Below the pieces are notes generated by a model that did no database searches, was not told the DNA's origin, and worked only from the letters and a program-made list of their open reading frames with translations. A program made the position numbers and the translations under genes. Positions 25,827 to 37,516 of a stretch of 64,000 bases of DNA are shown here, piece by piece. Numbering within the stretch: the first letter of the stretch is position 1; the number at the start of each line of letters is the position of its first letter. The stretch comes from Aphrocallistes beatrix (Eukaryota > Porifera > Hexactinellida > Sceptrulophora > Aphrocallistidae): positions 1,315,934-1,379,933 of the forward strand of contig OY725494.1 in NCBI GenBank assembly GCA_963281255.1, given 5' to 3'.

Positions 25827-26734
25827 CAAGCACGCTTCGCTTGCTTGCGCTGCGCGGCTTGCGGACACTACGTGTCCGCAGAGTCGCCCTGCGGCTCAAT
25901 CTAACATATTTTGGGAATTTTTCCTTTATATAAATATCGTAAACAAAGGTCAACGAATAATTTCTCATATGGATCCGAAAATATAATATTCGAAATCTAG
26001 AGAACTGAAAATCCCATGTCAACCTTTGGAAGCTAGTCTCTAACCCATTTTTGTAATTTGTTTACTTTATGTATCTATTTTTAAAAAAGTAAACAAATTG
26101 ATCGTCAAATTTACTCGAAAATATGATATTCGAAATATACACCCCTGAAAACCCCATGTCAACCGTTGAAAGCAAGTTCCCAGCATATTTTTGAGATTTG
26201 TTTACTTTATGTATCTATTGTAAACAAAAGTAAACAAATAATTTATCATATCGATCTGAAAATATGATATTCGAAATCCTCACCCCTGAAAACCCCATGT
26301 CACCCGTTGGAAGCTAGTCTCTAGCATAATTTTCAAAATTCATCAAATGGTGTGAAAATATATATAAAAAGGTGTGAAAATATGCACATAATCTTTTTTA
26401 TTGCCATACACTACAATACATTTAAGATATCAAACATAAGTTGCTTTGAAATATTTTTAACAATGACGATCTATTTATTGTAGTGTCGTACTTGTACAAT
26501 GATTTCTATTGTGATAGTGTAGTCATATATTTTGTATAGAAAAGGTGTGAAAAATTGTTTCCCATTTTTCTTGCAGAGGTGTGAAAATTTCGCTTAGATC
26601 TTAGAACTTAATCGTAGAAATATCATTTGACACCTACATGTAAATTTTCATATCCATACGACTTGCCAATTCTTCAATCAATTCGAACAAACAAACAAAC
26701 AAAAAAACAAATCCTAGCATTTTAATATATAAGA
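25827..26734 (-). mobile_element. Helitron-like family B2 copy a, complete (908 bp)
   Basis: On the minus strand TCTTATATATTAAAATGC, then a TTTG microsatellite, then a body with tandem ~110-bp units ('gggtgacatggggttttcagg'), ending in the same GC-rich 3' terminus as family B1 (...GCGGACAC-GTGTCCGC..., GCGCAGCGCAAGCAAGCGAAGC, CTTG). Set between A and T. Shares its 3' end but not its body with B1, as expected for related rolling-circle families. Confidence 0.75.
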
Positions 26735-26766
26735 TTCTAACATTCTGTCTCATTATAATTACAATC

Positions 26767-28959
26767 ATGAAGCGTACTTTCCTTGATTTATTTGGGAAAG
26801 AACAGTCTGCAAAAGTGACACAGTTCGAGACCGGTTATACCATCTGATGAAGCATCAAATCCGTCCAACGAGCTTTTTGTAGTTCTGCAAACCAATGTTA
26901 CCTTCTACCTTTGCTACCTGTTCTGGTTCGACGAGATATTCATCTGGACGAAGGAATCGAAGTATTCGTTATGCACGCTGACGGTGGTGTACATGCTATG
27001 AACAAACACAAAACTTAAAGTCGCGGTAAAAGTTCGCAGAGCTATGCAGAGACGCCTGCCTAACCAGCAAACTTAATAGGCTGAAAGCACATTTGAACTC
27101 AGACATGCACAAACTCGCAGTTGAGATGGACTGGCTTATGCTAGTCCACCTTCCATGCGCTGCACCAGGACCCGGTTGAGCGCACAAGATCATCACCATC
27201 GCCCAACGTATCCAGCTCATTTACTGGGTTCTCAAGGAGGAGATACCGCTCCGTAAAGCTGTCTCGCTACAGTCGCTGTGCAACAAGATCGGATTAAATT
27301 ACTGCCTCTTCAGCACACCAGATCGACATCAGTATCAGAATTTGTTGCGCGTATTTCGCAACATCTTACTGTAAAATAATCCACAGTCTGAAGAAGGCTC
27401 GCTTCTGGGCGAGTATGGTCGACGAGACGACGGACATTGCAACGCTGCAGCAGTATATCACATTCGTGCGCTACGTGGAGGAAAGTGAAATCAAGGTTTA
27501 GACATTCGTCGCATTGATGCGAACGGAAACACAGCGAATAACTTGTACAGATATTCGCAGGGCGTCGCGGACACTGCAATATTACAACTTAAAATAATGA
27601 TGACGGTCTTGATCAGGAACCGCATTGAGATGCCAGTCGATGGCTCCGCAGCGATGCTGCAAATGCAACTCAATCACGCAGCGAATTCAATTTGCCAACC
27701 CGTGTATGCTGCATTCGACACTAGCAAAGGTCTGCAGATTATCCAGACATATGAACGTAGCCTGATAGAGATGTGGCGCATTTCGCAGCGTCTCCATTAA
27801 AGTCACAACAGCTCGCTCTCCACCAACAAGCGTACTCGACAAGCGGCAAGCGACTTATTAAGGCCTGCCGCACACGTTGACTTTCGGACGACAAGGCCGT
27901 GAGTGCAATGAAGGATGAAATTAGTTCCGTTTGTCGACGCTTCAATACTATGGGGAAGAGAAGAAAGATGCAATGACTGTTGGTCTACTGTGGTACTTCG
28001 TACTAAACAGTTTGTTCGCCGCCTTTATATTTGCTCGGAAAAGCGCTGCCATCCTAAGCTTCGCTATTATTGCTATTTCAGGAGGTTATCTGACTTCGCG
28101 CACGTCACGACATCACTACAACAGTGCAAGAAGGCGATTTCTGATATTCAGACTCAGCAGAAGCCTTCCTCAGCTCTTCGAGCCGATTGGCATAAGTTCG
28201 GAGTCGAGCTAGGTCCACTGACCGACGATGATAGCAGCAGCATCTAGTTGCTAGCTGCACATTACTGGAAAGCCTTGGTGGCCAATCTCGCCGACCGCTT
28301 CCCCGAACCACACGTGCTATTGGCATTCCAAATCGTTGATCCATTTGGTGTGCCCCTTGATGTACCAGAACGCAATGACTACGGCGTCGCTTCGCTTAAT
28401 GTACTACTGGCACTTTTTGGCCGCGCATTGGAGACCAAGCCACCATCCTTATTTCGTATCAATTGCGGAAGGACCACATGATCAGTAAACCGTTCCACCA
28501 CTGCAAGGACGCCGGCGACATGTGCAAGCTCATCAACAAGGATAGCTTATAAATAAAGTTGCCGCTGGAGTTTCAGAAGTTAGCGAACATTACTCTAACA
28601 ATTCCTCTCCCGACGGCATGGCCTGAGCGCGGCTTCTCCATGCTTTCTCGAGTCAAAACAAAGCAACGCAATGGTATGTTGGACTCGACATTATGCGCGG
28701 CCATCAACATCAGCATGAACCTCGAGCACTCTCTGAGGCCGACGCACTTACTATTGCCAAAGCGTGGCTGAACAAGAAGGAGCGACGCGAGATCTTCGCT
28801 CGCTCAACCACAACTTCCATTGCACAGGAAAGTGATTCGAAGACAGTGACAATGAAAGTTTCCAAGTTTTTCCCTCGAAAACGTGGAATAGTTCTCTGCA
28901 AATATGGTATTAGAGATGTGTCATGCAGTAAATTCATTAGCACCTCAGCAGTAAAATGA
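26767..28959 (+). pseudogene. hAT transposase relic (ZNF862-like lineage), heavily broken
   Basis: Begins with a plausible Met (26767, MKRTFLDLFG). Recognisable pieces in order: WASMVDETTDIATLQQYITF (about 27408-27470), the block with the first catalytic Asp; a middle part near 28250-28450 with RFPEPHVLLAFQIVDP; and the dimerisation region near 28585-28700 (IPLPTAWPERGFSMLSRVK, in the place of the usual SERSFS), followed by the basic C-terminal tail near 28740-28880. Many stops and shifts; the central CxxH block is not recognised. Noticeably more GC-rich than its surroundings. Element ends not found. Confidence 0.7.
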
Positions 28960-29957
28960 TAGATACACAATTTTAGGGTAAGGGACCTCTAATTTATGGC
29001 AATGCTCTCTAAGCAAATTTCTAAAAAAACCCTGTTGAGATCTATTCCATATTGACTAAATATATTAAATTCTGCTGTTAAATTAAAACTCTGCAATTTT
29101 ATTTGTCACCACATATGTCACATTATGAGTCAAGGTGTGAAAAATATACAATTAGGCTAGAGTTAATCTAACTTGTATATGTTCGTTGAGTCAGGTATAG
29201 TCCCTATTAATCGATAAAATCAAAGCCCCTGAATGGTAAATCCCTGGATTCTGAATGGCTAATACTTTTGACACCTTTTATGAAAAAGGTGTGAATATAA
29301 CAATCGAAAAAAATAATGTTGGTGATATCAACTAATTATAGATATCTATGCTATTGAATTATCAAGTAAGAATAACTATATATACAAAGAAGAAAATATT
29401 TTAAAATCGAACAATCCGTACAAAAGTTAAACCAAATAATTACGTAGTATGAAAATTTTCCCATTTAGCGGTTGTTAAATTTTCATAACTTTAAAGCTAT
29501 GTCTTAGAGCTAAAACCGATGGATTATGAGATAACACTTTTCACAAACAGAAAATCGCCGAAATTGAGAATTTTTTTGAAATTTCTCAAATAGATAATTT
29601 CAGAATAGAGTAAAATAAACACCTAAAGTTCATTGATGTTAAAGCTCATTATTATTGAATTTAAGATTTAAATAACATTTTTTGTTGAATACACGATCCC
29701 ATTTTCATTACATGTTAATATGAATAGTTCGCTATGCTTTATAAGTTTTTCCAAACTGTAACCTTAGTTGCTCGTTAATTTCAGTAGTGTATACTTATGA
29801 CATCTAGTTATATTTTTAATAATAGGAACTAGTATATCTTCAATTATAGAGATAGCTTGACGATTTTTGATCTTCATGTTCGGTAACCGGTTATTTTATT
29901 ATCTTTTGAAAAGTAATCTCAAATAATGAGCCTACAACCTCAAATGTTTAAGGACAC
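28960..29957. other. AT-rich spacer, nothing recognised
   Basis: No conserved frames. Composition is like the family A interiors but no alignment was evident by eye. Confidence 0.4.
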
Positions 29958-30432
29958 GATTGCACATTCTATACCGTTTTTGATTTTCATTTCTAGTTTT
30001 AGAAATACAGTGTCTCAAATTTTTCGCTAGCACATCTCAATAGTAAAAATTTGGCCACTACAAAAATATATTAGATGTCAAGGTAACAAATGCTTCCAAA
30101 ATCGAGTCATAGATCGTGTGTCATATTTGGAACCTCATAAGACCAATATAAAGGTAAAATGAAAAAATTTTAAACTTTATTGGAGTCTGAAAAAAATTGA
30201 CAAAAAACGGCGAAAAACGTCAGTTTTTTTTAGTAAAACAGGAATAAAATCACCAAGTTATTAGATTTCGAAAATCTAGTGGTCCTACGTTCATCGCCAA
30301 ATGATAGGAACAACTCTTGAAATTTTCAAACCTCTATCTCAAATCAATTTTGAATTAAAATTTTTTAAAGATGGTCAATTTTAAAATTTTAAAGTCCCGA
30401 GGTATAAGATTTTAACTTTAAATGTTAAATAT
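29958..30432 (+). mobile_element. Family A copy 3, left-third fragment
   Basis: From 'ataccgtttttgatt..catttctagtttt' to 'aagtcccgaggtataagatttt' it matches the left part of family A; both ends are truncated. It stops right where the Helentron coding relic begins. Confidence 0.7.
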
Positions 30433-30435
30433 TTT

Positions 30436-30747
30436 TTGGCAGTTTGGCGTGGACTTGGTTTTGCTCAATTACCTGATATAGTATTAGAATTGACACAATT
30501 GGAACAGCGACTTGTGTCTCCACGACATGTATTCATGGCAATCCGCTCTCTAAGAAAAGGTAGACAATTAGGATTGCATGGTTTGGTTGTGAATGTGGCT
30601 ATTGATGTTGATACCACAATTAATCACCTACCCAGGACATTTGAACAGTCACAGACAATTCAATTGCAGTTGTATAGAAAAATGTCCTATAAAAAGCCCT
30701 ACATGTATGAAACAATTCGACCCAATGTATTGATGGCATCTAAATTT
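30436..30747 (+). pseudogene. Helentron N-terminal piece, DUF6570-like domain
   Basis: About 100 codons with the pattern of the domain that precedes Rep in many Helitron proteins: LELTQLEQRLVSPRHVFM, then GRQLGLHGLVVNV, a DVDTTINHLPR segment and LQLYRKMSYKKPYMYE. The frame runs into the left end of family A copy 4, which split the gene. The next Helentron coding piece resumes beyond that copy (32698 on, then 33313 on). The open frame continuing to 30831 is reading into transposon ends and is not protein. Confidence 0.8.
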
Positions 30748-30751
30748 TTAA

Positions 30752-32693
30752 GGATACTGCCCTCGAAAAACCTTGCTTGGCGTAAAAAAAAACGCCAAAA
30801 TTTTTTATTGCTAATTTCATTGTATTACTGATCGGACTACCATCTGATAGCACTATTTGGACGGTATTTTTTTTTTATTTTGTTGAGATAACCTCCTAAA
30901 GTTTAGCGTTAATAAAAATAGAAAAATTATTCGAGGTTTTTAACTCATTTACCAATTAATTTTTAACTTTTTAGATATTTTTTTAATGATATGGACCTTA
31001 ACATTGTTTTGGCACCTTTGGAGATTATATAACACAAAGATTTAAAAGAATGGGCAAATAAAATCCAAACAAAATAGCTCTATAAGGGAGTTCATTTATA
31101 TAATGCTAGGGAAATCGCAAGTTTGATCTTAAATGTTTAGCGATCACTGGGTCAGAAATAAAATTCTGATCGTTTCAAAAAAAAATTTGTTCAGATCCGA
31201 CCATTTAATCTTGAGATATCGCATATTATAGGTAAAGTTCGGGCATAATATCCCTCTAAGGTCCCGAAAGAGGCTGATGTCATATCTTAAAAACTATCCT
31301 AGATATATAATATGTTATAGCCTTAAATAAAAGGAAATATGCGAAAATATATAGGTTCCTCGAACATTCCTTTGTCAAAAAATAAATAATTCTCGACTTA
31401 TCATTGATTTAATTGTAATACAAATTCTATGGAGAACTTTGAATCTATTAGAAAATGGAGAATCTAATCATTAAATATGTGTCCAAATTTAGCTATTATG
31501 CTAAATAACGAATACAATTGTCGTTAATAATGTGTACAGAAAAATTGGAGAACTTTTGATAATTGTTTTGAAAGTTCTGGCCTTGGACCTCGCAGATTCG
31601 GTCAAAAACCCCCATTTATGGTCCAAAAAGAGATATCTCTCTATCTTTGTAAATATAAGTCCAAATTCTTAGTTCTCACTTCCTAATATACTTTTTATGA
31701 GTGTACAAATATGATTATTTGATAATAATTGCACCACACCCTATGGAATGTTAAGTTTTAGATTTTTGTCATATGATGACGTAGCATTTTTCGAAAATCC
31801 TAACTTCGAAACTAAAAGTCGTAGACTTTCGCTCTAACTTCCTAATATACTTTTTGGAAGCTATTTATTCATTCTAAACTGATAGATTTTACTTCGCAGT
31901 GCCAGGAATATGAATTATTATTTTCAATTATCTCAAAATATTCGGGGTTAGGGGCCTCAAGGAATTTTGTGGATTTTCAGGGTACTTTTGCTATTTTTTG
32001 TAAATATTTCGTTCTAATATACCTAAATCAGCAGTATGAATGCGAATAAATGTCTGTTAATGCTTTTGTTCATTATTAATAACTCATTTTACATTCTTCT
32101 TAACACCTAAACTTAAATTCTCCATATCTCGTGACTTTAAAATTTCAAAATTGACCGTCGTTACAGAATTATTTCTCAAATTCGGTTTGAGATAGAAGTT
32201 TAAAAATTTCAAGAGTTGTTCCATATCATTAGGCGATGAACATAGGACCACCATTTTTTTGAGATATTCTAATTCGGTGATTTTATTCCTGATTTCCACA
32301 AAAAAACAGACATTTTTGCCGTTTTTTGGCCCTTTTTTTTCGGACACCGATAAAATTTACAATATTTGTCATTTTAACTTTCTTCTGGTCCTATGAAGTT
32401 GCAAATATGGTAGACTATCTATGATTCGATTTTGGAAGCATTTGATTCCTTGGTATTTCCTAGACAAAATTCATTGAGTACCCAAATTTCTACCATTAAG
32501 ATGTGCTAGCGGGAAACGAAAAAAACAGACTTTGAGACACTGTATCTCAAAAACTAGAAATGAGAATCAAAAACGGCTTGGAATGTGCCAGTATTTCTTG
32601 ATGGAGATACCTCCCCACGCTTAACATCTCTTATAGCTCTACTTTCATCGTATGCTGTAATGCAAATCATATGTTTTTTCGAGGGCGGTATCC
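30752..32693 (-). mobile_element. Family A copy 4, complete, inside the Helentron
   Basis: 1942 bp in reverse orientation between TTAA at 30748-30751 and TTAA at 32694-32697. Ends GGATACTGCCCTCGAAAAA and TTTTTTCGAGGGCGGTATCC are inverted. Helentron coding sequence lies on both sides. Confidence 0.9.
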
Positions 32694-32760
32694 TTAACAT
32701 GAAGGGATCTATTTCAGAATGAAAGAATCATGCTATTCGATGAGTGGATTAATTAATATA

Positions 32761-32790
32761 TCCTTACTATTAAAACTCGATTAATCTATA

Positions 32791-32821
<31 letters not shown>

Positions 32822-33311
32822 CTGTAACGAATTGATTGAAGTTACTGCCAGGCGTAGAAGGTTGATTTTTGGCATGTGGGAGTCTTTTGGCTATGGATAC
32901 AGTAAGTTCTGAGCTCAGAGTAAAATGTCGTCTCATCATGGAATTATGACGTCATTGTCACATTTTTAAAAGCTAAGCAATACAGTTATTCGAGCATAAC
33001 TCAGCCATTATAGGGGATAGAAGGCTGAAATTTTAATAGAATATGTATACTAACACGCCTCACATATGATGCAACTATCATCAAAAATGATGACTCATCA
33101 CTCTGTTATGGAGTCATCATTACACAAAAATTTTGAAATTGACAAATTTGGTTATTTTTCGAGTGATATCGATTTTAAAAGTAAGATGGACATATTTAGA
33201 GATGATATCTCCCTTATAATTAACCCATGTGACCCCAGGCGACCGAAGGGAGCCTCCGGCGGACACTTTGTGTCCGCCAGCCGCGCAGCGCAAGCAAGCG
33301 AAGCGCACTTG
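32761..33311 (+). mobile_element. Helitron-like family B1 copy f, complete (551 bp)
   Basis: A|TCCTTACTATTAAAACTCG...GCGCACTTG|T, with a TA microsatellite after the 5' end and both 3' hairpins intact (arms GGCGGACAC with a 3-nt loop). It lies within the N-terminal part of the Helentron gene, between the stretch at 32698-32760 and the acidic linker that resumes at 33313. Confidence 0.85.
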
Positions 33312-33312
33312 T

Positions 33313-35640
33313 TAATATTTTTAAACGAACAATTTTATTGTAAATCAGGAAGTAAACCAGAAATCCAAAAATAAAATAGACTCTTCTGAAGATTCTTTTG
33401 ATGAAATGGATAAATTAATAGAAGACATTGAAGATTGAGATGAAACTAGGACTTGCTTCCGATTAATCCTGGTTCATTGGATACTCTCCTTTTAAGCAGG
33501 AATGACACTGTCATGAAAATTGCTCCTGGAGAGGGAAAATTTCCATTAGCCCTACTAATGGATGAACGATGTGAAGAATTAGCATTTCCATGTGTATATG
33601 AAGGTGTGCAAAAAAATATTCCCAAAGATATCAGTGTAGGACAACTTGCTAAATCTGATATACTTCGAGTGGATAGGCATTTGCAGTTCCAATATCCCTC
33701 TTTTGTTTCTCAAATATAAACACCTAGAAGATTACCATCTGAATAATGCTGTTAATGTATGTTTGAGAAAGGGTAAGGGTGCTATTGGGAAGAGCATTAC
33801 TGTATCTGATGTCCTCAATGAAGATAATCTTCAAGGAATAATTGATAGAAATGAAGGATTTCAGTTCATGAAGAAATTTAGGCCTACACCTGCTTTCTGG
33901 GAGCAAAAGAAGAAAGAATTGATGGCAATGGTTAGACAATTTGGTTGTCCAACTTTCTTCTTAACACTTTCAACTGCAGAGACACAGTGGCCAGAGCTTT
34001 TGAATATACTTAGTAATCTGATTGATGGGAAAGAACTTACTGAGAAACACATTGTAGAGTTAGAGTGGCATAAAAAAGCTGATCTTATTAGAAAGGATCC
34101 AGTTACCTGCGCAGGATATTTTGATTATAGATCGCGTAAATTATGGAAAATCCTGAGGAGTAAGGTCAGTCCTTTGGGAGTTCTGAGCGACTATTATATG
34201 CGAGTAGAATTTCAACAACGTGGATCACCACATATCCATGCCCTTCTGTGGATTGAAGGAGCACCCATCTTTGGACAAGATAGTACTGTAGATGTAGAGC
34301 AGTTTATTGCTAACCGTATTAGTTGTGTAAAACCAGAAGAAAATGAACTACTATATGATGAGGTAAAATAATTACTATATTATAACTAACTATTTAATAA
34401 CTTAACTTTAATAATATTTTCCTAGGTCAAATTTCAATACCACAAGCATACAGAAACATGTTATAAGTATAAGATGAATCGCAAATTGAGAAAATGCAGA
34501 TTTAACATTCCTTACCCCCAATAAACAAGACTATCGTTCTAACTCCTCTACAGCCTTTAACTGACACTGCTACTGGAGCTGAAAAGAACCAGCGATTGGA
34601 ACTAAAACGAAGTGCCGACGAAATATTTCAAAAGTTGGATCATATTGATAAGCAGAATCGAAAAACTGTCTTAGAGAAACCTTAATCATTTGAACAAATC
34701 CTGGTTGAACTGAATTTATCTGAAGAAAGGTATGCCAATGCTTTAAGGTATTATTTGAAACGACCTACTGTTTTTCTACAAAGAAATTTGGACGAGATAA
34801 GATGAAATAGATTATTATCGAGAACAATTGATGCTGTATATTCCATTTAGAGATGAACAAAAAGAAATATTGGATTGTGATCTTAAGTTTAAATATGAGT
34901 CATTATCTCATCAAATCTTACAGGCTAGAAATCAGTACCAATCCTAAATGCAGCAAGAAATTGCAGAAGCAGTAGAACTAATTGAGAACATCGATCCAGA
35001 TCAACTGGATTTTGACAATTTAGGAGGAGAGGAGATCAAAGAGAATGAAGAAGATCGTATTTTTCTTAAAGATGATAATTTTGTTTTAGAAATCCTGGTA
35101 ATTATATTTCTGGTTCTCCGTTGCAAAATGATAAACGAGTTTCAATATCCAAGGTCCCAAGATTTAAATCTGATGAAGAATACTTTAGTATGTGCAGAAG
35201 TCTGAACAGGAAGCAAAGAGAAGAGTTGTTGTCAATCCTCCACAAGAACAACTCAACGAGAGGTTAATGCAAACAATGGATTCAAATCAAGATTTCGGAG
35301 GGATATCGATCATTTGTGTTAGTGACTTTCATCAGTTAAAACCAGTTGGTCATAGGTATGTGTTTCAAGTTCCAAAGAGTGGTTCTGAAAACTACTAAGA
35401 ATTAATTGGCACCCTTTTGTGGGAAAAATTTTCAATGGTAGAGCTAACGGAAATCATGAGACAGAAATAAGATCGTCAGTTTGCCGTTGCTTTAAATAAT
35501 TTATCCAATGATTTTCTGACACAAGATGACATACAGATCTTTCAAAATCGTGTAGTTAGCTCTACCTTTCATAAGATACCTGATATTGCACTTCATCTTT
35601 TCCCAAGAAATCAGAGTGTTGATCATTTTAAATATGATCA
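33313..35640 (+). pseudogene. Helentron Rep/helicase region, decayed
   Basis: Rolling-circle replication initiator fused to a PIF1-type helicase. Order: acidic linker (near 33385-33440), the IAPGEGKFPLALLMDE block (33510 on), the Helitron-like middle region with FRPTPAFWEQKKKELM and FGCPTFFLTLS (33880-33970), then the HUH nuclease motif in QQRGSPHIHALLWI (34210-34255). A 63-bp intron follows, then the TETCYKYK...CRFNIPYP zinc-binding-like segment. Downstream pieces include FRDEQKE (34845) and RSLNRKQREELL (35190 on, another frame). The helicase Walker A motif is missing, apparently deleted near 35262, while the motif III region SDFHQLKPVGHR (35320-35360) and VELTEIMRQ (35440) remain. Many stops and shifts. 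Non-functional. Confidence 0.85.
34363..34425 (+). other. 63-bp intron in the Helentron gene
   Basis: GTAAAATAATT...TTTTCCTAG sits between codons DE and VKFQYHK; removing it joins the Rep frame (ending YDE) to the expected H-x2-C zinc-like segment. It is short and AT-rich with a pyrimidine-rich acceptor. Confidence 0.75.
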
Positions 35641-35653
35641 AGCAGATATTGAG

Positions 35654-36110
35654 ATGGAACGTTTGAGAAATAAGCCAAACTGTTCAACATTAAGCTGTGT
35701 ACTAAATCCTAAGGAATATCCTCCCTGGAAAATTGTTTTCCAGAATGTGAGATCTTTAAATAAACATTGGAGACATCTCGAGGCAGATGATCATTTAATG
35801 TCCTCTGATATCTTGATGCTAGTGGAGACTAGAGCTAGTAATGACGACCTCATCGAGCTACCTGGGTTTCAGTTAGTAGCAGAAATCAGTGCCGATAAAA
35901 GAGTTGCTGGGCAAGGTTCTCGCATTTACAGCAAGTTATTGGTTGACGATATACAGATAATATTCCACGTTGATATTCAAAGCACCGTCGAAATAATCAA
36001 GTTCACACTAAAAGAAGAAACTTATACATATTGCTTTAGTGTTTATAGATCCCCTCAAACTCCACTTCAGATGTTAACTAAGTTAATATCCTTACTATTA
36101 AAACTCGATT

Positions 36111-36141
<31 letters not shown>

Positions 36142-36886
36142 GTAATGAATTGATTGAAGAAACTGCCGGGCGCAGAAGGCTGATTTTTGGCATGTGGGAG
36201 TCTTTTGGCTATGGCTCCAGTAAGTTCTGAGCTCAGACGAAAATATCGACTCATCATGGAATTATGACGTCATTGTCACATTTTTAAAAGTTAAGTAACA
36301 CAGTTATTCGGGCATAACTCAGCCATTATAGGAGATAGAAGGCTTAAATTTTAATCGAATCTGTATCCTTACACGTCTCACATATGATGCAACTATCATC
36401 AAAAAATGATGACTCATCACTTTGCTATGACGTCATCATTACGCATCAAAAATTTTAAAATTGACAAATTTGGTGATTTTTCGACTAATATACGAATATA
36501 ACAGTAGGACAGACATATTTATAGATGCTATCTCCTTTATAATTAACCAATGTGACCCCAGGCGACCGAAGGGAGCCTCCGGCGGACACTTTGTGTCCGC
36601 CAGCCGCGCAGCGCAAGCAAGCGAAGCGCGCTTGTTACCACTAATTACAGAAGATGTTTTACAGAATCATGTATTGATATTTAGAGATTTCAATTGTGAT
36701 ATCTTGAATCACAATCAAACTTGGTTGAGAGAGATGAGTAATCTAGGACTTCAAGTGATACCTTCTACTGATAATATCACTCAATTACACTTTGTACTTT
36801 CCAATTTTCATTCAAAATTCTCTTCGGTTAACCATGAAAGTTATTATTCGGATCATAAACCTATGCTTGACTACTTTCTCATCTGA
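35654..36886 (+). pseudogene. Helentron C-terminal endonuclease/exonuclease/phosphatase domain, split by a B1 element
   Basis: Helentrons, unlike typical Helitrons, carry an APE-like endonuclease after the helicase. Here the frame from 35654 reads FQNVRSLNKHWRHLE, SDILMLVETRA and ELPGFQLV, up to SVYRSPQTPLQ (36070). After the inserted B1 element it resumes as ITEDVLQNHVLIFRDFNCDI (36640 on) and ends SDHKPMLDYFLI, with the conserved DFN and SDH motifs of the fold. The two halves are in the same frame, so the domain was intact when the B1 element landed. The join to the helicase upstream is shortened. Confidence 0.85.
36089..36634 (+). mobile_element. Helitron-like family B1 copy g, complete (546 bp)
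   Basis: Starts TCCTTACTATTAAAACTCG after 'gttaata' and ends GCGCGCTTG before 'ttaccac'. Removing it restores an uninterrupted endonuclease reading frame and leaves an A|T target with no duplication, the best evidence here for the true ends. A (TA)n tract follows the 5' end (36116-36141). Confidence 0.9.
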
Positions 36887-36949
36887 TATTGGAAAAATGA
36901 TGCTCCTGGAGGTGGGGGAAGATTTCAGCTAACTCAACATTCCGCTACA

Positions 36950-37516
36950 TTTTATATATTAAAATGCTAGGATTTGTTTTTGTTTATTTTTTTGTGTTTG
37001 TCCGAATTGATTGAAGAATTGGGAAGTCATAGAGGATGTGAAAATTGGCATGTTGTTGTCAAATGACATTACTACGATTAAGTTCTAAGATCTAAGCGAA
37101 ATTTTCATACCTCTGCAAAAAATGGAGAACAATTTTTCACACCTTTTCTATACAAAATAAATTACTATACTATCATAATAGAAATCATTGTACGACACTA
37201 CAATAGATCGTCATTGTTATTAATACTTCAAAGCCACAACTTATGTTTGATGTCTTAGATGTATCATAATGTATCTCAATAAAAAAGATTATGTGCATAT
37301 TTTCACACCTTTATATACATATTTTCACAACAGTTGACGAATTTTGAAAATATGCAAGAAACTAGCTTCCAACGGGTGACATGGGGTTTTTAGGGGTGTA
37401 GATTTCGAATATCATATTTCCAGATCTATATGATGAATTATGATCCGAATAGATTCGTTACATATATATACATAAATAAAAACAAACAAACATTAATCGA
37501 GTTTTAATAGTAAGGA
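36950..37516. mobile_element. Chimeric Helitron-like element with two outward-facing 5' ends
   Basis: The left end is the B2 5' terminus (TTTTATATATTAAAATGC, a TTTG tract, B2 body to ~37445). The right end is an inverted B1 5' terminus (ATTAATCGAGTTTTAATAG, TAAGGA, ending 37516, then T). It has no GC-rich 3' end. Flanks are A on the left and T on the right. Confidence 0.65.

Noticed and set aside
27915..28247. Overlapping ~90-110 aa frames inside the 26.8-29 kb region as separate genes
   Set aside because: They do not continue the recognised hAT motifs and overlap each other in several phases; treated as chance frames in a GC-rich relic.
30748..30831. Extension of the DUF6570-like frame to a 131-aa protein
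   Set aside because: The last 28 codons are the terminal repeat of family A copy 4, so the frame is accidental.
33066..33374. Similar ~90-140 aa frames at 4992, 33066, 36461 and inverse at 11722 suggested a conserved small protein
   Set aside because: They are the same part of B1 Helitron-like copies and read through the GC-rich 3' hairpins; copies are broken at different places. In the 36461 frame the last part is the host endonuclease.
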